DNA of 64,000 bases from positions 20,283-84,282 of the forward strand of contig DIVG01000066.1 in assembly GCA_002422425.1 (NCBI GenBank), read 5' to 3'. This DNA is from Akkermansiaceae bacterium UBA6138 (lineage in GTDB: Bacteria; Verrucomicrobiota; Verrucomicrobiia; Verrucomicrobiales; DEV007). Position numbers and translations under genes: made by a program. Positions 9,623 through 18,475 of the stretch are shown here, in pieces. The first letter of the stretch is position 1. Every line of letters starts with the position of its first letter. The notes beneath the pieces are model-generated. The model made no database searches and was not told where the DNA came from. It was given only the letters and a program-made list of their open reading frames with translations.

Positions 9623-9652
9623 AATCGCTTGTGAAATATTTCACAAGCGATT
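9623..9652. promoter_or_regulatory. 30-bp perfect palindrome with CRP/FNR-type core upstream of actA
   Basis: A perfect inverted repeat of two 15-base arms with no spacer. Its centre reads TGTGA-AATATT-TCACA (9630-9645), which equals the CRP consensus TGTGA-N6-TCACA. It ends 2 nt before the annotated actA ATG. It probably binds a dimeric regulator of the CRP/FNR superfamily controlling the act operon; binding is inferred. A T-run follows it only on the plus strand, where no gene reads in, so a terminator role is less likely. Confidence 0.7.
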
Positions 9653-9751
9653 TTTTGGGTGAAATTCCAGCGCTTCCCCCCCTTCGAAACAGGTCGGGAA
9701 AGGCGCCCGGAAGGAGAGGGTTGCCGGGCGGGAGACTGACCCGTCGGGGGC

Positions 9752-9775
9752 GGGGCGCGAGCCGGACCGCGCCCC
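9752..9775 (-). terminator. GC-rich stem-loop after the Verru_Chthon cassette
   Basis: An 8-bp perfect stem (GGGGCGCG / CGCGCCCC) with an 8-nt loop, 5 nt past the stop codon of cassette gene D on the minus strand. It has no T-tract, so it may be a processing or weak termination hairpin separating the cassette from the act operon. Confidence 0.4.
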
Positions 9776-9780
9776 CGGAC

Positions 9781-10452
9781 TCAGGGGCGGAACTCGCTCA
9801 CCTGCCCGTTGTAGGGGTTCACCTGCAGACAGAGGTAGTTGTCGGGCTTGTCCGCGTTCAAAGCCCCCTGCCCCTGCACGAGCGTGATGTACCAAGTGTC
9901 ATCGCTGCCGGTTCGGAAAGGGAGATCGGTGGAACCATCGGGGCGGAACCGGAAGGCGACGTATTCCGTGCTTTGAAGCCTGCCCCCCTCACCGACCGGC
10001 GCGTCGGAACGCCCCACCGTCGGCGACGAAAACCCGAACTTCTTGTCGGCGGCAGATGTGTTCGCACGCGCATCGAGAATCGTGCTGAGGCCCTCGTGGA
10101 CCCCGACCGGTGCCTTGATCCGGAAGAAGGTGCTGATCGGAGCGAGCTCCCCGTCGAGATTATACTGGTAGAGCTGGTAGGCTCTGAAGGCCTCTTCGGG
10201 CGCGGCGTTCGCGTAGTCGGGCATTCTGAAAAAGCGGATTTCGACATCCGCGTTTTTCGACACCGCAATCTGCTGGGCATAGGTAAGCTGATTTCTCAGG
10301 ACGACCCCTTCCCCGGAAAGAGAGTTGGAGGAGATGAGGCTGAAGAGATTGGGCGCGGCAAAAGCAAGGAGCAGTCCAACCACTCCGAGAACGACCATCA
10401 TTTCGATCAGCGAAAAGGCGCCTCGGCGGGAAGTTTTGTTTGGGGTCTTCAT
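9781..10452 (-). CDS. Verru_Chthon cassette protein D (pseudopilin-like)
   Basis: A type II secretion/type IV pilin-like protein of about 223 residues with a prepilin leader and N-methylation motif GAFSLIEMMVVLGVVGLLLAFA at its N-terminus, followed by a globular C-terminal domain. It is the last gene of the four-gene cassette A-B-C-D known from Verrucomicrobium and Chthoniobacter. The start at 10452 (MKTPNKTSRRG) gives a normal-length basic leader. Upstream in-frame ATGs at 10470 and 10488 would extend it, and the latter would overlap gene C by 13 nt. Function of the cassette is unknown; a pseudopilus-like surface or secretion structure is inferred. Confidence 0.82.
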   Translation of the reverse strand: MKTPNKTSRRGAFSLIEMMVVLGVVGLLLAFAAPNLFSLISSNSLSGEGVVLRNQLTYAQQIAVSKNADVEIRFFRMPDYANAAPEEAFRAYQLYQYNLDGELAPISTFFRIKAPVGVHEGLSTILDARANTSAADKKFGFSSPTVGRSDAPVGEGGRLQSTEYVAFRFRPDGSTDLPFRTGSDDTWYITLVQGQGALNADKPDNYLCLQVNPYNGQVSEFRP

Positions 10453-10475
10453 GAATGGCGATTTTCTCATTGGTG

Positions 10476-11522
10476 TTAACTGCTCCATTTCGCGCTTCTC
10501 AGCATGACCATTGAGCTGAAAACCTTGTGACTGACTTTAAGCTCGTTCAAGGCGTCGGTGAGCTTTTGAATGTCTTCATTGTAGGAATCCGTGTTTTTGA
10601 AAAGACCGGACATCCGGGCGATGAACTCCGTCGGTAACGCCCCTCCCGGATCGGTGTAACGAACCGCCGCCGCCTCGTCGATCGCAACCATCGTCACCCG
10701 TACGAGAGGGGGAACCTGCTGCGAAAATTCGGAAAACCCCTCTTCGCTGCTGTTCGAATCGAAGCGGTAGTTGGGAGCGATGCGGCTGTAGGTCGCCTTG
10801 CGCGAAGCCGAGCTCACTTCCAGAGAATCCCGCGGAGAGACGACGAGTGTGAGGATGTTTTCCGCAATGGGGTTGAGGTGAGATTCAAAATCCCCCTCAC
10901 CGATGCCACCGAGTGACTGCTTGAACCAGGAATCGAAGTTCTGCGCCTCCCCCTTCTCGCGCTCCACACGCCCATCCTCGAAGATCTGGTTGTCCTCCGC
11001 CCTCGGGCGGAACTCCATGAGACGGAACCGGTAGCGGTCCTCCGAATCGACGAAGCTGGGCTTGAAATTCTTGTCACTGCCGAAGGCGACGAAATACCCT
11101 CGCCCATTGAAGAGGTTGTTGAGGTTACGGTAGCGCCCCGAGAAGCCGAGAGGAGCCTGAAAGAACACCCCCTGCCCGATCGGCTTTTGATTCGCCGAAC
11201 TCCCCAGGGTATCCGCGTCGAGGGCGACAAAATGGAGTTCCGAAGTGCGGTAGTAACCGTCGAAAAGACCGTCCTTGTTGTCATCCTTGAGGTTCCAGTA
11301 GGTATTCAGGGAAGCCTGGCCGATGTTCTTGGTCATCAGGTCGAAGGCAACCCTGGCCTCCCGGAACTGGCTGATACGGCTCTCCGAATAACGCCAGCTT
11401 TTCTGGACCTGATCCAGCAGGACCGTGAGCATGAGCATGAGGACCGAAAGGATCGACATCGACACCATCATCTCGATGAGTGAGAAGCCCTTCGCCGGTG
11501 AAATTTGATTTCCGTTTTTCAT
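10476..11522 (-). CDS. Verru_Chthon cassette protein C (pseudopilin-like)
   Basis: A 348-residue protein with a prepilin-type leader and motif AKGFSLIEMMVSMSILSVLM (about residues 10-29) followed by a hydrophobic helix and a long mixed domain. Length, motif and position between B and D match Verru_Chthon cassette protein C, which resembles a large minor pseudopilin of the PulJ/GspJ kind. It is 8 nt downstream of B. Confidence 0.85.
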   Translation of the reverse strand: MKNGNQISPAKGFSLIEMMVSMSILSVLMLMLTVLLDQVQKSWRYSESRISQFREARVAFDLMTKNIGQASLNTYWNLKDDNKDGLFDGYYRTSELHFVALDADTLGSSANQKPIGQGVFFQAPLGFSGRYRNLNNLFNGRGYFVAFGSDKNFKPSFVDSEDRYRFRLMEFRPRAEDNQIFEDGRVEREKGEAQNFDSWFKQSLGGIGEGDFESHLNPIAENILTLVVSPRDSLEVSSASRKATYSRIAPNYRFDSNSSEEGFSEFSQQVPPLVRVTMVAIDEAAAVRYTDPGGALPTEFIARMSGLFKNTDSYNEDIQKLTDALNELKVSHKVFSSMVMLRSAKWSS

Positions 11523-11530
11523 TAGATCAA

Positions 11531-12124
11531 TCAGGGTGCCGGTGCCGGTGCCGTGAAGGACTGCCCCATCTTCACGACATTAGTCTGGTAGGTTTCGATC
11601 ATCCGGCGATTGTTTTCATCGTCCCAGTCAAAGGTTTCAGCCAGCCCCCCGACAGCCGAAACTTCGATGACGACGGGGCGAATGAGGAAGTTTTTGCTCG
11701 TCCCTCCGTCAAAGCTGTAGCCGTCAAAAGCGGTCCCGCCGACACTTTCAGGCATGCGCCCGCCGACCGCTTTCGGCACCGAGACTCTCGCCGAGTAAAT
11801 ATGGTCGAAAGCCCCCTTCTGCCTTGCCGCCTCGACCGAGCCCTGATTTCTGCTGTCACTCAGTTCCTCGCCCTGTCCATCATAAAAGATTTCCATGCCC
11901 TGGAAGGTGTCGAGGGCTTCAAAATTCGCCATCTGCAACTCGCTCATGATCTGCTGGTGGATGCGACCCATGATCGCCTTGTCCCCCGCCTCTTTCATCG
12001 TGTTCATGCCCTGGGGGATTAATCCCATCAGGGCCATGAGGGCGATCGCAGCGATCGCCATGGCGATCGTCACCTCGATCAAACTGAAACCGTCTGCCTT
12101 CCCGGCTGTGCTGTTTATTTTCAT
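11531..12124 (-). CDS. Verru_Chthon cassette protein B (pseudopilin-like)
   Basis: A 197-residue pseudopilin-like protein with motif ADGFSLIEVTIAMAIAAIAL (about residues 10-29), that is, a prepilin peptidase site before Phe and a Glu at +5. The C-terminal half is soluble. It is the second gene of the cassette, 33 nt after A and 8 nt before C. Confidence 0.86.
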   Translation of the reverse strand: MKINSTAGKADGFSLIEVTIAMAIAAIALMALMGLIPQGMNTMKEAGDKAIMGRIHQQIMSELQMANFEALDTFQGMEIFYDGQGEELSDSRNQGSVEAARQKGAFDHIYSARVSVPKAVGGRMPESVGGTAFDGYSFDGGTSKNFLIRPVVIEVSAVGGLAETFDWDDENNRRMIETYQTNVVKMGQSFTAPAPAP

Positions 12125-12157
12125 CTTATCTGTCTTTCTACCCTGGAGGAAACGGCA

Positions 12158-15100
12158 TCAGGGGGCGAAACGCCGCGGGTTGATGACCCGGTAGTTGTAA
12201 AATTCGTCGATCGAGAGCTCGTTCCTGGTCGCGAAGTCCGGGATGTCTTTGTCGTTCGGGTTCACGTAGCGCTCCACGATCGATGATCCCCGGTATTCCG
12301 CCTGCACCGTATCAATCGAAGGCCGCCATTCGGCGTAGTCCGAAGGATTGTCGCGGCGGGACTGCTGCAGGACCTGTGCCCGGTAATGGACGAGGAAGGT
12401 GTTTGACTTGGTCGTGAGCCGGGTCTGAATATTGGTGTAGGGACGCTCCCGCGAGTTGTCGCCCACGAGCGAGTGATCGCGCCAGTATTTGCCGTTCTGC
12501 ATTTGCGCGAGCGTGGGAGTGTAGCTGTTGATCCGACCTTTATTCCCGAGGTTGAGCCTCGTCGAGACTTCCTCCGGGATCAGGTGAATCTCACAGATCT
12601 CGGTGGCGGACTTGAAAAGCCCTTTGCCGCTGGCGAACCGGGTATCGAACTGCTCGAGCGTTTTGTCCTCCACGATGGCCGTTCGAAGACGCTTCCCCTG
12701 AAGCGCTCCGCCGTAGGGATTATCGCGCCAGTGATAGCCGCGCCCCCGACCATGATCGTGCTTGTAGCTGTGGTGCCACTCGTTCGGCACGCAGAGCATG
12801 AATTCCGAGCGGAAGACACCCCGCAGGGCGGTGTCCCGATGCACATGGAGGAAGGGAACGATCTGGTAATTCATGTTCACCTTCCCGGCCGTCGAGAGAG
12901 GCTCGCTGATCGCGTAGGGCTCCACCACCGGCATCCAGAAAAGATCCATGAGGAGGTGATCCGGGGGCGACTCGGCTCCCGGGTGGGTCGTGTAACCGTT
13001 CCCCACCGTATTCGGGCGGAAGAGCAGGGTCTGCCAGGGTTTGGGAGTGCTCTGACCGAGCGCGGTCGGGAGAGAGCCGAACATCCCCGGGCCCGAGACG
13101 AGTCGGTTCGGTGAGAAATAAGCGGGACCTCCGGCCTCGGCGAGGTCGGGATTGCTGAAGTAGGGAAAGTCCCCGTAGTTCCGCTGCCGCTCCCAGTAAT
13201 CCACCACCTCCTGGGTGAAGCGGGTCTTGAGCGCGTGCACGTTCCCTTCGTCAGGCTTATTGATATAGGGCCCGTCCAGCATCGTCCCCGCTCCATTATC
13301 AAAGTCGCCGTAGAGCTGGACGTCGCGAGACTTGTCCCCTCCGAAAGGCAGGGGAATGACGTTGCGGTAGGGGGTCCCCTGATTGGTATTGGGCAGATCG
13401 GGAATGATGTGGTATTGCCAGTTATTCGCGTTCCCGGGATCATAACCATGCAAGGCCTGGCCCACCGAGTTCGTGAGCGAGTGGGCCATCATCTGGCTTC
13501 CATACTTGTGATGCTCCCGAAAGACCCCGTCAGACTTGCGAATCTCCGGCATCGCCGCAGCGATGCGGGCGTCCCCGTGCGGGATCGCCACCGACTGCAC
13601 GATATCACCCGGCCGGATATAAGTCGAGGCCCCGTCCCAATGGAGGCACAACAGGCCCATGCGGCCGATGTTACTGAAGTTCGCCGGCAGGTTGCCGGGC
13701 CGGCCCGTCCCCGGCCTCCGCGTGGCTTTAGACTGATTGCTGGAAAGGGGGTTCGCCGGGTCCGCCGTCAGACTCGCAAGCTCCAGGGCATTGTGGGAAT
13801 CGTGTCCGAGCGAGTTGAACTCGTTGATGTAACCGGACCAGCCGCTGCTGCTTTGAATGACCGGGGAGGGAACGGAGAAATTCGGAAACTCCATCGTGAT
13901 CTCCTGGACCAGGTCCTCGACCTTGCTCCCCGGGGCGGTTCCTTCGGTATGGTCTCCCCCGTTGTAGATCTTGAAGTTGACAGTCCCTCCGCCGAAAGAG
14001 GTCGTTGTCGCGCTGACTTTAAAGGGAATCGTGACGAGGTCGTAGCGATAAGCCTGCGCCACATCCGAGGCCGAATTTTCCCCAAGGCTCCTCCCCTGAA
14101 CCGCTTTCACCCCGGCCTCGAGCCTGTCGTAACCCTTGTCGAGCGGCGTGAGACGGGAACGGATCGAAGCGTTCAGAATATCCCCCGCCCCCGGGCCCGC
14201 TTTCGACATCTGCCACCAGACATTGCGCGGGTTGCCTGCCGCCGTCTCCTGAAGGGGCTGACGGCCGCTCATTGTGTAACCGAACGAGAGGAGGCCGCCC
14301 CACGACCTCGCACCCCCCTGACGGTGGGGTTTCGCCCAGTTCGTCGCCCAGATGTAGGTGTTCGCGGGCGACTTCAAGGCACCCTGACCCTCGAATCCGA
14401 GGAAACCCACCGAGCCGTCTATCCCGTTAAACGTCATCCCACTCTCGGCCTTGATATGGACTTCCATGTTCGGGTTGATCGACCCCCACCCGATGCTCGG
14501 GGAAAAAAGACTGAAGTGAAAAGCCGCCTGGGCGAGTCGCTCGGTCGGCTGCAGCCGCATCAGCTCACAGCCGGCCTTGGTGATCTTGCTGCGGTTGAAT
14601 TTAGTTGCCGTCGGACTGGCGAGGACCGCGTCCCGATAGGCCGGGTCCAGAAACGCCAACTGCCAGTTCCACTGAGCCTGGTCGAACGCCGCCGCAAACT
14701 CGGCGGGATTTTCGGTTTCCAGGGCCACCAGCCAGGACGGCCACAGGGCTCTTTCCGCCTCCGTTGGAGTTGCCCCGACCGGCTTTTCCACCCCAACGGG
14801 CAGAGGAGGAAGATTGGTGTAAAGGTCACCGCTGGGCGCCTCAACAAATCCCGAGCGATTATACTGGGTAACCCCGGGGTAACGCTGATTGGGGACCGGA
14901 AAAGGCATCCCGACGCAGGTGACATGAATATTGGCTCCCGAAAGGGTGAAAAACCGCCCGATCCCCTTGGTCTCGGTGCCCGCGGCATCGATCCGAATCG
15001 GCGTGACCTGACCGTGCCCTTTGTGGCCGAAGCCTTTCTCGTTAAAGTCCCGCGGATTCGTGAAGGTCGGGAAGTTGCTGATGTTGTCCCGCTTGAAGGC

Positions 15101-16798
15101 CTCGGTGAACTCCTCCGCGTAGAGCGTATCGTCGTGCAGATTGGTCGTCCGAATATAATCAAAAATCATCGTGAGGAGCTGGGCAGTGCTCTTTTCGCCG
15201 TATTTCTGCGCGAAGCTTTTCCCGTAACCGGGAATACTCCGGTTCATGAGGGAATAGAGATACTGGTAGAGCTCCCGATTACGCGGGATGTTGTCGTAGT
15301 CGTGGGTGGCACTGTCGGCCTTCTCCCGCTTGAAGATATACTCGTGGCGCGGGTAGGCGGCGTCGGAAGACACGCCCATCGACGCGCAGTAATGGATGAG
15401 GCGGTCGAAAGCACTCAGATTTTTCTGATAGGGCTCCGTCTTGACCGAGCTCTCGGGGGCGTTGTAGATAGGCCAGATCGCCACTCTCGGCATGTTGAAG
15501 AGATTGGTCTCGGGAGCACGGCTGTTCACCGTCACAAAAAATTTGCTCCGCTCAAGATACTCGCTCAGCTCGTCCGCCGGGATGGGATTACCTCTCGGAT
15601 CGGGAAACTCGTGGGGCTGACGGTCCGACCGCATGATGACATCGTCGAGCGAGGGGAAAAGCGGCTCGAAATCGGCAATGAGGCCGTTCATCTCTTTGGG
15701 GTCCCTCGTATTAATGATACGGGTGCCCGACTCGGATCCCCCTCCGACGATTCGCGGGACGACTTTATAAAGCATCTCCATCGCATCGCGGTCATTCACG
15801 ATATCGAGAACACCGGGAGCGAGAGCGGGGCTCAGGTGAGTCGAGGCGGGGTGGCCGGGATAACGCTGCCACTCCTTCTGCGCGGGCTGGTGTTTGCCCA
15901 TGTCCATGTCCATCTCTCCGCCGGCTTTCGGGGTGTCCCAGGCGAGACCTCCCGCGTGGGTATTCATGTTGAGCTTGGTCGTTTCGTCGTCGGCCCAGAA
16001 AGCAAACCGGGCGACCATGGGGTTTTTCTCCGTGGGCACGCCGCTGCCGCTGATCGCGTTGAATCGGTAGGAGGGACCGCCCGAACCGCCGCCTGACGGC
16101 GTGTCACTGAGGACCCCGAGAGTGCCGTCAGCGAGCTGGTAGATCCAGCGGACCGGCATCGCGACATGACCGGTCGCCTTCGCGATCCTCGCGGCCTTCT
16201 CGCCGATGAGACCGCCGTCACTGAGGACATTCGTGCCCACGTTGTATCGGAACCCCTCGACCCCGTCCGAGTCATTCCCGAGCGGCTTGGGCCATTTCGG
16301 CTCGGTCGAGGCCGCCGGGTGGACAATCGGGTAATAGACCTTTTCCCCCCGAATGACAGGCTCGTTGAGATCGACAAAACTGTCGGGACGCGAACTCCAG
16401 CTCTTGGCATCGTCAAAATCCGCCTTGAACTGAAGCCAGTCAGCCGTCTTCATGACATCGTCCGAGTAGAGCTTGTAGGCCATCCCCTCGTTCGCCCCGG
16501 CCCCGTCATCCCAGGTGCGAATCGCCCCCGGCTGGGAGGCCCAGGCCCTCGTTGAGCCGACCGTGGTCGCCTCGCGAATCTGCGCGATGACCATATTCAC
16601 CGCCTGCTCCCCGACCTGCTGGGCCTGAAGCCCGTGCGAATAGGTGTTCGAGGCCCGGTGTTCACTTGTGGCGAGGGAGAAAAAGGTCAGCACGAGGATG
16701 GTGGTGAGGGCCGTCACGGTCAAGACAGTCACCAGCGCGACCCCTTTTTTATCCTTGGTAAAAAAGCGGGCTGGCTTGAGTTTTTCCGGGAGTTTCAT
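12158..16798 (-). CDS. Verru_Chthon cassette protein A (giant PilX/GspK-like protein)
   Basis: A 1546-residue protein, the largest and first gene of the cassette. The N-terminus MKLPEKLKPARFFTKDKKGV leads into a hydrophobic helix (about residues 19-42, VALVTVLTVTALTTILVLTF) as in PilX/GspK-type pseudopilins. The rest is a long extracytoplasmic region with no further membrane segments that I can see. Family size is usually above 1000 residues, so this looks full length. The upstream region carries two inverted repeats that may be operators. A tip or scaffold role in a pseudopilus-like structure is inferred. Confidence 0.85.
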   Translation of the reverse strand: MKLPEKLKPARFFTKDKKGVALVTVLTVTALTTILVLTFFSLATSEHRASNTYSHGLQAQQVGEQAVNMVIAQIREATTVGSTRAWASQPGAIRTWDDGAGANEGMAYKLYSDDVMKTADWLQFKADFDDAKSWSSRPDSFVDLNEPVIRGEKVYYPIVHPAASTEPKWPKPLGNDSDGVEGFRYNVGTNVLSDGGLIGEKAARIAKATGHVAMPVRWIYQLADGTLGVLSDTPSGGGSGGPSYRFNAISGSGVPTEKNPMVARFAFWADDETTKLNMNTHAGGLAWDTPKAGGEMDMDMGKHQPAQKEWQRYPGHPASTHLSPALAPGVLDIVNDRDAMEMLYKVVPRIVGGGSESGTRIINTRDPKEMNGLIADFEPLFPSLDDVIMRSDRQPHEFPDPRGNPIPADELSEYLERSKFFVTVNSRAPETNLFNMPRVAIWPIYNAPESSVKTEPYQKNLSAFDRLIHYCASMGVSSDAAYPRHEYIFKREKADSATHDYDNIPRNRELYQYLYSLMNRSIPGYGKSFAQKYGEKSTAQLLTMIFDYIRTTNLHDDTLYAEEFTEAFKRDNISNFPTFTNPRDFNEKGFGHKGHGQVTPIRIDAAGTETKGIGRFFTLSGANIHVTCVGMPFPVPNQRYPGVTQYNRSGFVEAPSGDLYTNLPPLPVGVEKPVGATPTEAERALWPSWLVALETENPAEFAAAFDQAQWNWQLAFLDPAYRDAVLASPTATKFNRSKITKAGCELMRLQPTERLAQAAFHFSLFSPSIGWGSINPNMEVHIKAESGMTFNGIDGSVGFLGFEGQGALKSPANTYIWATNWAKPHRQGGARSWGGLLSFGYTMSGRQPLQETAAGNPRNVWWQMSKAGPGAGDILNASIRSRLTPLDKGYDRLEAGVKAVQGRSLGENSASDVAQAYRYDLVTIPFKVSATTTSFGGGTVNFKIYNGGDHTEGTAPGSKVEDLVQEITMEFPNFSVPSPVIQSSSGWSGYINEFNSLGHDSHNALELASLTADPANPLSSNQSKATRRPGTGRPGNLPANFSNIGRMGLLCLHWDGASTYIRPGDIVQSVAIPHGDARIAAAMPEIRKSDGVFREHHKYGSQMMAHSLTNSVGQALHGYDPGNANNWQYHIIPDLPNTNQGTPYRNVIPLPFGGDKSRDVQLYGDFDNGAGTMLDGPYINKPDEGNVHALKTRFTQEVVDYWERQRNYGDFPYFSNPDLAEAGGPAYFSPNRLVSGPGMFGSLPTALGQSTPKPWQTLLFRPNTVGNGYTTHPGAESPPDHLLMDLFWMPVVEPYAISEPLSTAGKVNMNYQIVPFLHVHRDTALRGVFRSEFMLCVPNEWHHSYKHDHGRGRGYHWRDNPYGGALQGKRLRTAIVEDKTLEQFDTRFASGKGLFKSATEICEIHLIPEEVSTRLNLGNKGRINSYTPTLAQMQNGKYWRDHSLVGDNSRERPYTNIQTRLTTKSNTFLVHYRAQVLQQSRRDNPSDYAEWRPSIDTVQAEYRGSSIVERYVNPNDKDIPDFATRNELSIDEFYNYRVINPRRFAP

Positions 16799-17048
16799 GG
16801 GCTGGGAGGGGGTGATTTCCAGAAAGAAGAGGCGCTTGTTCGCCTCGGAAATGTTTTACAATGTAAACTGAAGGAAATACAAAGGCTTTACAAGACTATT
16901 TTGCGGGAATGTCGATTTTTTAGTAAATACGATGTATTTACAGGGCTCCGCCCCCTTCATTCCTCCCTCTGCAGAGACGGGGCCGGGGCGCCTGCAGGCC
17001 CGCGCCCTCCCACTTTCCTATCTTCCCACTTTCCCACTTTCCCTCGCT
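16799..17048. promoter_or_regulatory. cassette A upstream region with inverted repeats
   Basis: A 250-nt gap between the start of cassette gene A and the end of the DUF1501 gene. It contains TTTAC-AAT-GTAAA... at 16855-16867 and GTAAATAC-GAT-GTATTTAC at 16923-16941 (8-bp perfect arms), their centres 71 bp apart, plus a lone CTTTACAAG between them. On the minus strand TCGACA and TGTAAA spaced 17 bp could be a promoter. Near 17007-17046 there are repeated CCCACTTT-like octamers after the DUF1501 stop. Confidence 0.45.
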
Positions 17049-18332
17049 TCAAGAAAACATCGCGGCGATGGGCGTGCCGTGATCGGTGATGGGGACGGGG
17101 CGGGAGCCGACGAAGAGATCTTTCCGCGGATTGATGCCCAGCGCGGCGTGAATCGTGGCGTGGAAATCAGGGATGGAAACGGGGTTTTCGACAATGGTTT
17201 TCGACAGCTCGTCGGTGACTCCGTAGGCACCCGAATGCTTAAGCCCGCCACCCGCAAGCACGAGGCTGAAGGCGGTGCCCTGGTGCCCGCGTCCGCCGCG
17301 CCCGTCATACTCGGGCGGACGACCGAACTCGGTCCCGACGGCGATGAGGGTCTTGTCGAGCATGCCCTTGCTCTCAAGATCGGTGACGAGGGCGGAGAGG
17401 GCAATGTCAAGCTCCTGAATGAGAAGGTGCTGGTTCTGCTGGCCTTCGTTGTGGGTATCCCATCCCGTGCCGTTGATGAAGTTGAGGTTGTGTGAAACCT
17501 CGATGAAGCGCACTCCCGCCTGGACGAGACGACGCGAGAGCAGGCAACGTTGCCCGAACTCTCCGCCGTAGAGATGACGCAGATCGGCGGGTTCTTTGGA
17601 GAGGTCGAAGTGGCGCATGAAGTCCGGCCCGGCGAGCCGGAGCGCCTCGCGCTGCGACTCGAGATACTCGCCGGGAAGCGAACCCGCCCCGATCTGCCCG
17701 GCAAAGGGCTCGAGGAGCGATTGTCTCCGCGCGGCCCGGGCGGGATCGACGTCTTCGGGACGGGAAAATCCGGCCGGCCCGCTCTCGGTATCGGTGAGAT
17801 AAACAAATCCCGCCTTGGCCCCGAGGAAACCCGGCCCCCGGCTGACATTCGGATACCCGATGAGCATGTAGGCCGGCACGTCGGGATTCACCGCCCCCAG
17901 TTCGTGGGCGACGATGGAGCCGATCGAGGGGTAGGTATCACTGCCGCTGATGAGGCGTCCAGTGTGGACGAAATTCGTCGCAAAGGCGTGCTCATCGACG
18001 AGGTGGTGGTTCACGGTCCGCACCGCCGTGACCCGGTCGGCGATCTTCGCGGTGCGGCTGAGGTGCTCGCAGTAGCGCACCCCCGGCACGATCGTCTCGA
18101 TGGAGTCATACTCGGACCCGGCGAGCTTCGGATTGGCTTTGGAGTTACCCTTGCGCTTCGGATCAAAAGTATCAACCTGTGCCATGCCCCCGCCCAACCA
18201 GATGAAGATGCAGGACTCGGCCTTGCCCTTCGGAAAATGGACGACAGACGACGAGGCGAGCAGCGGCGAGAGACCGAGTGAGGTGCCACCGGCGGCGAAG
18301 GCGCTTTGCTTGAGGAATTTTCGACGATTCAT
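17049..18332 (-). CDS. DUF1501 family protein (sulfatase-fold, exported)
   Basis: A 427-residue DUF1501 protein (alkaline-phosphatase/sulfatase superfamily fold). The N-terminus MNRRKFLKQSAFAAGG is a Tat-like signal. Family motifs include CIFIWLGGGMAQVDTFDPK, WDTHNEGQQN and GTEFGRPPEYDGRGGRGHQG. It lies downstream of a cytochrome/DUF1549/DUF1553 gene on the same strand. That pairing is the common arrangement in Planctomycetota and Verrucomicrobiota; the biochemical role of these pairs is not established. Confidence 0.88.
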   Translation of the reverse strand: MNRRKFLKQSAFAAGGTSLGLSPLLASSSVVHFPKGKAESCIFIWLGGGMAQVDTFDPKRKGNSKANPKLAGSEYDSIETIVPGVRYCEHLSRTAKIADRVTAVRTVNHHLVDEHAFATNFVHTGRLISGSDTYPSIGSIVAHELGAVNPDVPAYMLIGYPNVSRGPGFLGAKAGFVYLTDTESGPAGFSRPEDVDPARAARRQSLLEPFAGQIGAGSLPGEYLESQREALRLAGPDFMRHFDLSKEPADLRHLYGGEFGQRCLLSRRLVQAGVRFIEVSHNLNFINGTGWDTHNEGQQNQHLLIQELDIALSALVTDLESKGMLDKTLIAVGTEFGRPPEYDGRGGRGHQGTAFSLVLAGGGLKHSGAYGVTDELSKTIVENPVSIPDFHATIHAALGINPRKDLFVGSRPVPITDHGTPIAAMFS

Positions 18333-18364
18333 GGGGGAAGGGATTGAGGGGGGGGAGGCTGATT

Positions 18365-18443
18365 CTCTTCTTAATCTTAATCCTTAATCTTAATCGTCTC
18401 CGGGGAATGGACGCTGAACGGGGAGTAAGATTATGATTAAGAG
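18365..18443. repeat. CTTAAT hexamer repeats with a diverged inverted copy
   Basis: Four CTTAAT hexamers lie at 18370-18394 (one extra C in the middle). At 18429-18443 GATTATGATTAAGAG forms an imperfect inverted match to the CTCTTCTTAATC start of the array. The stretch fills most of the 143-nt gap between the DUF1501 gene and its upstream partner. It could be a dispersed intergenic repeat or a transcript hairpin. Confidence 0.5.
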
Positions 18444-18475
18444 TGCCTGAAAGGCGGTAGTATTCTGGTGATTTG

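Noticed and set aside
9623..9652. rho-independent terminator reading of the actA palindrome
   Set aside because: The T-run is only on the plus strand and no plus-strand gene reads into it; the CRP-type core and position favour an operator.
13555..13585. possible extra REP copy (GCGGGCGTCC) inside cassette gene A
   Set aside because: Only the first ten bases match; the second arm of the palindrome is absent.
13235..16096. 953-codon plus-strand ORF opposite cassette protein A
   Set aside because: Antisense shadow; the minus-strand frame carries the cassette A protein with its pseudopilin N-terminus.
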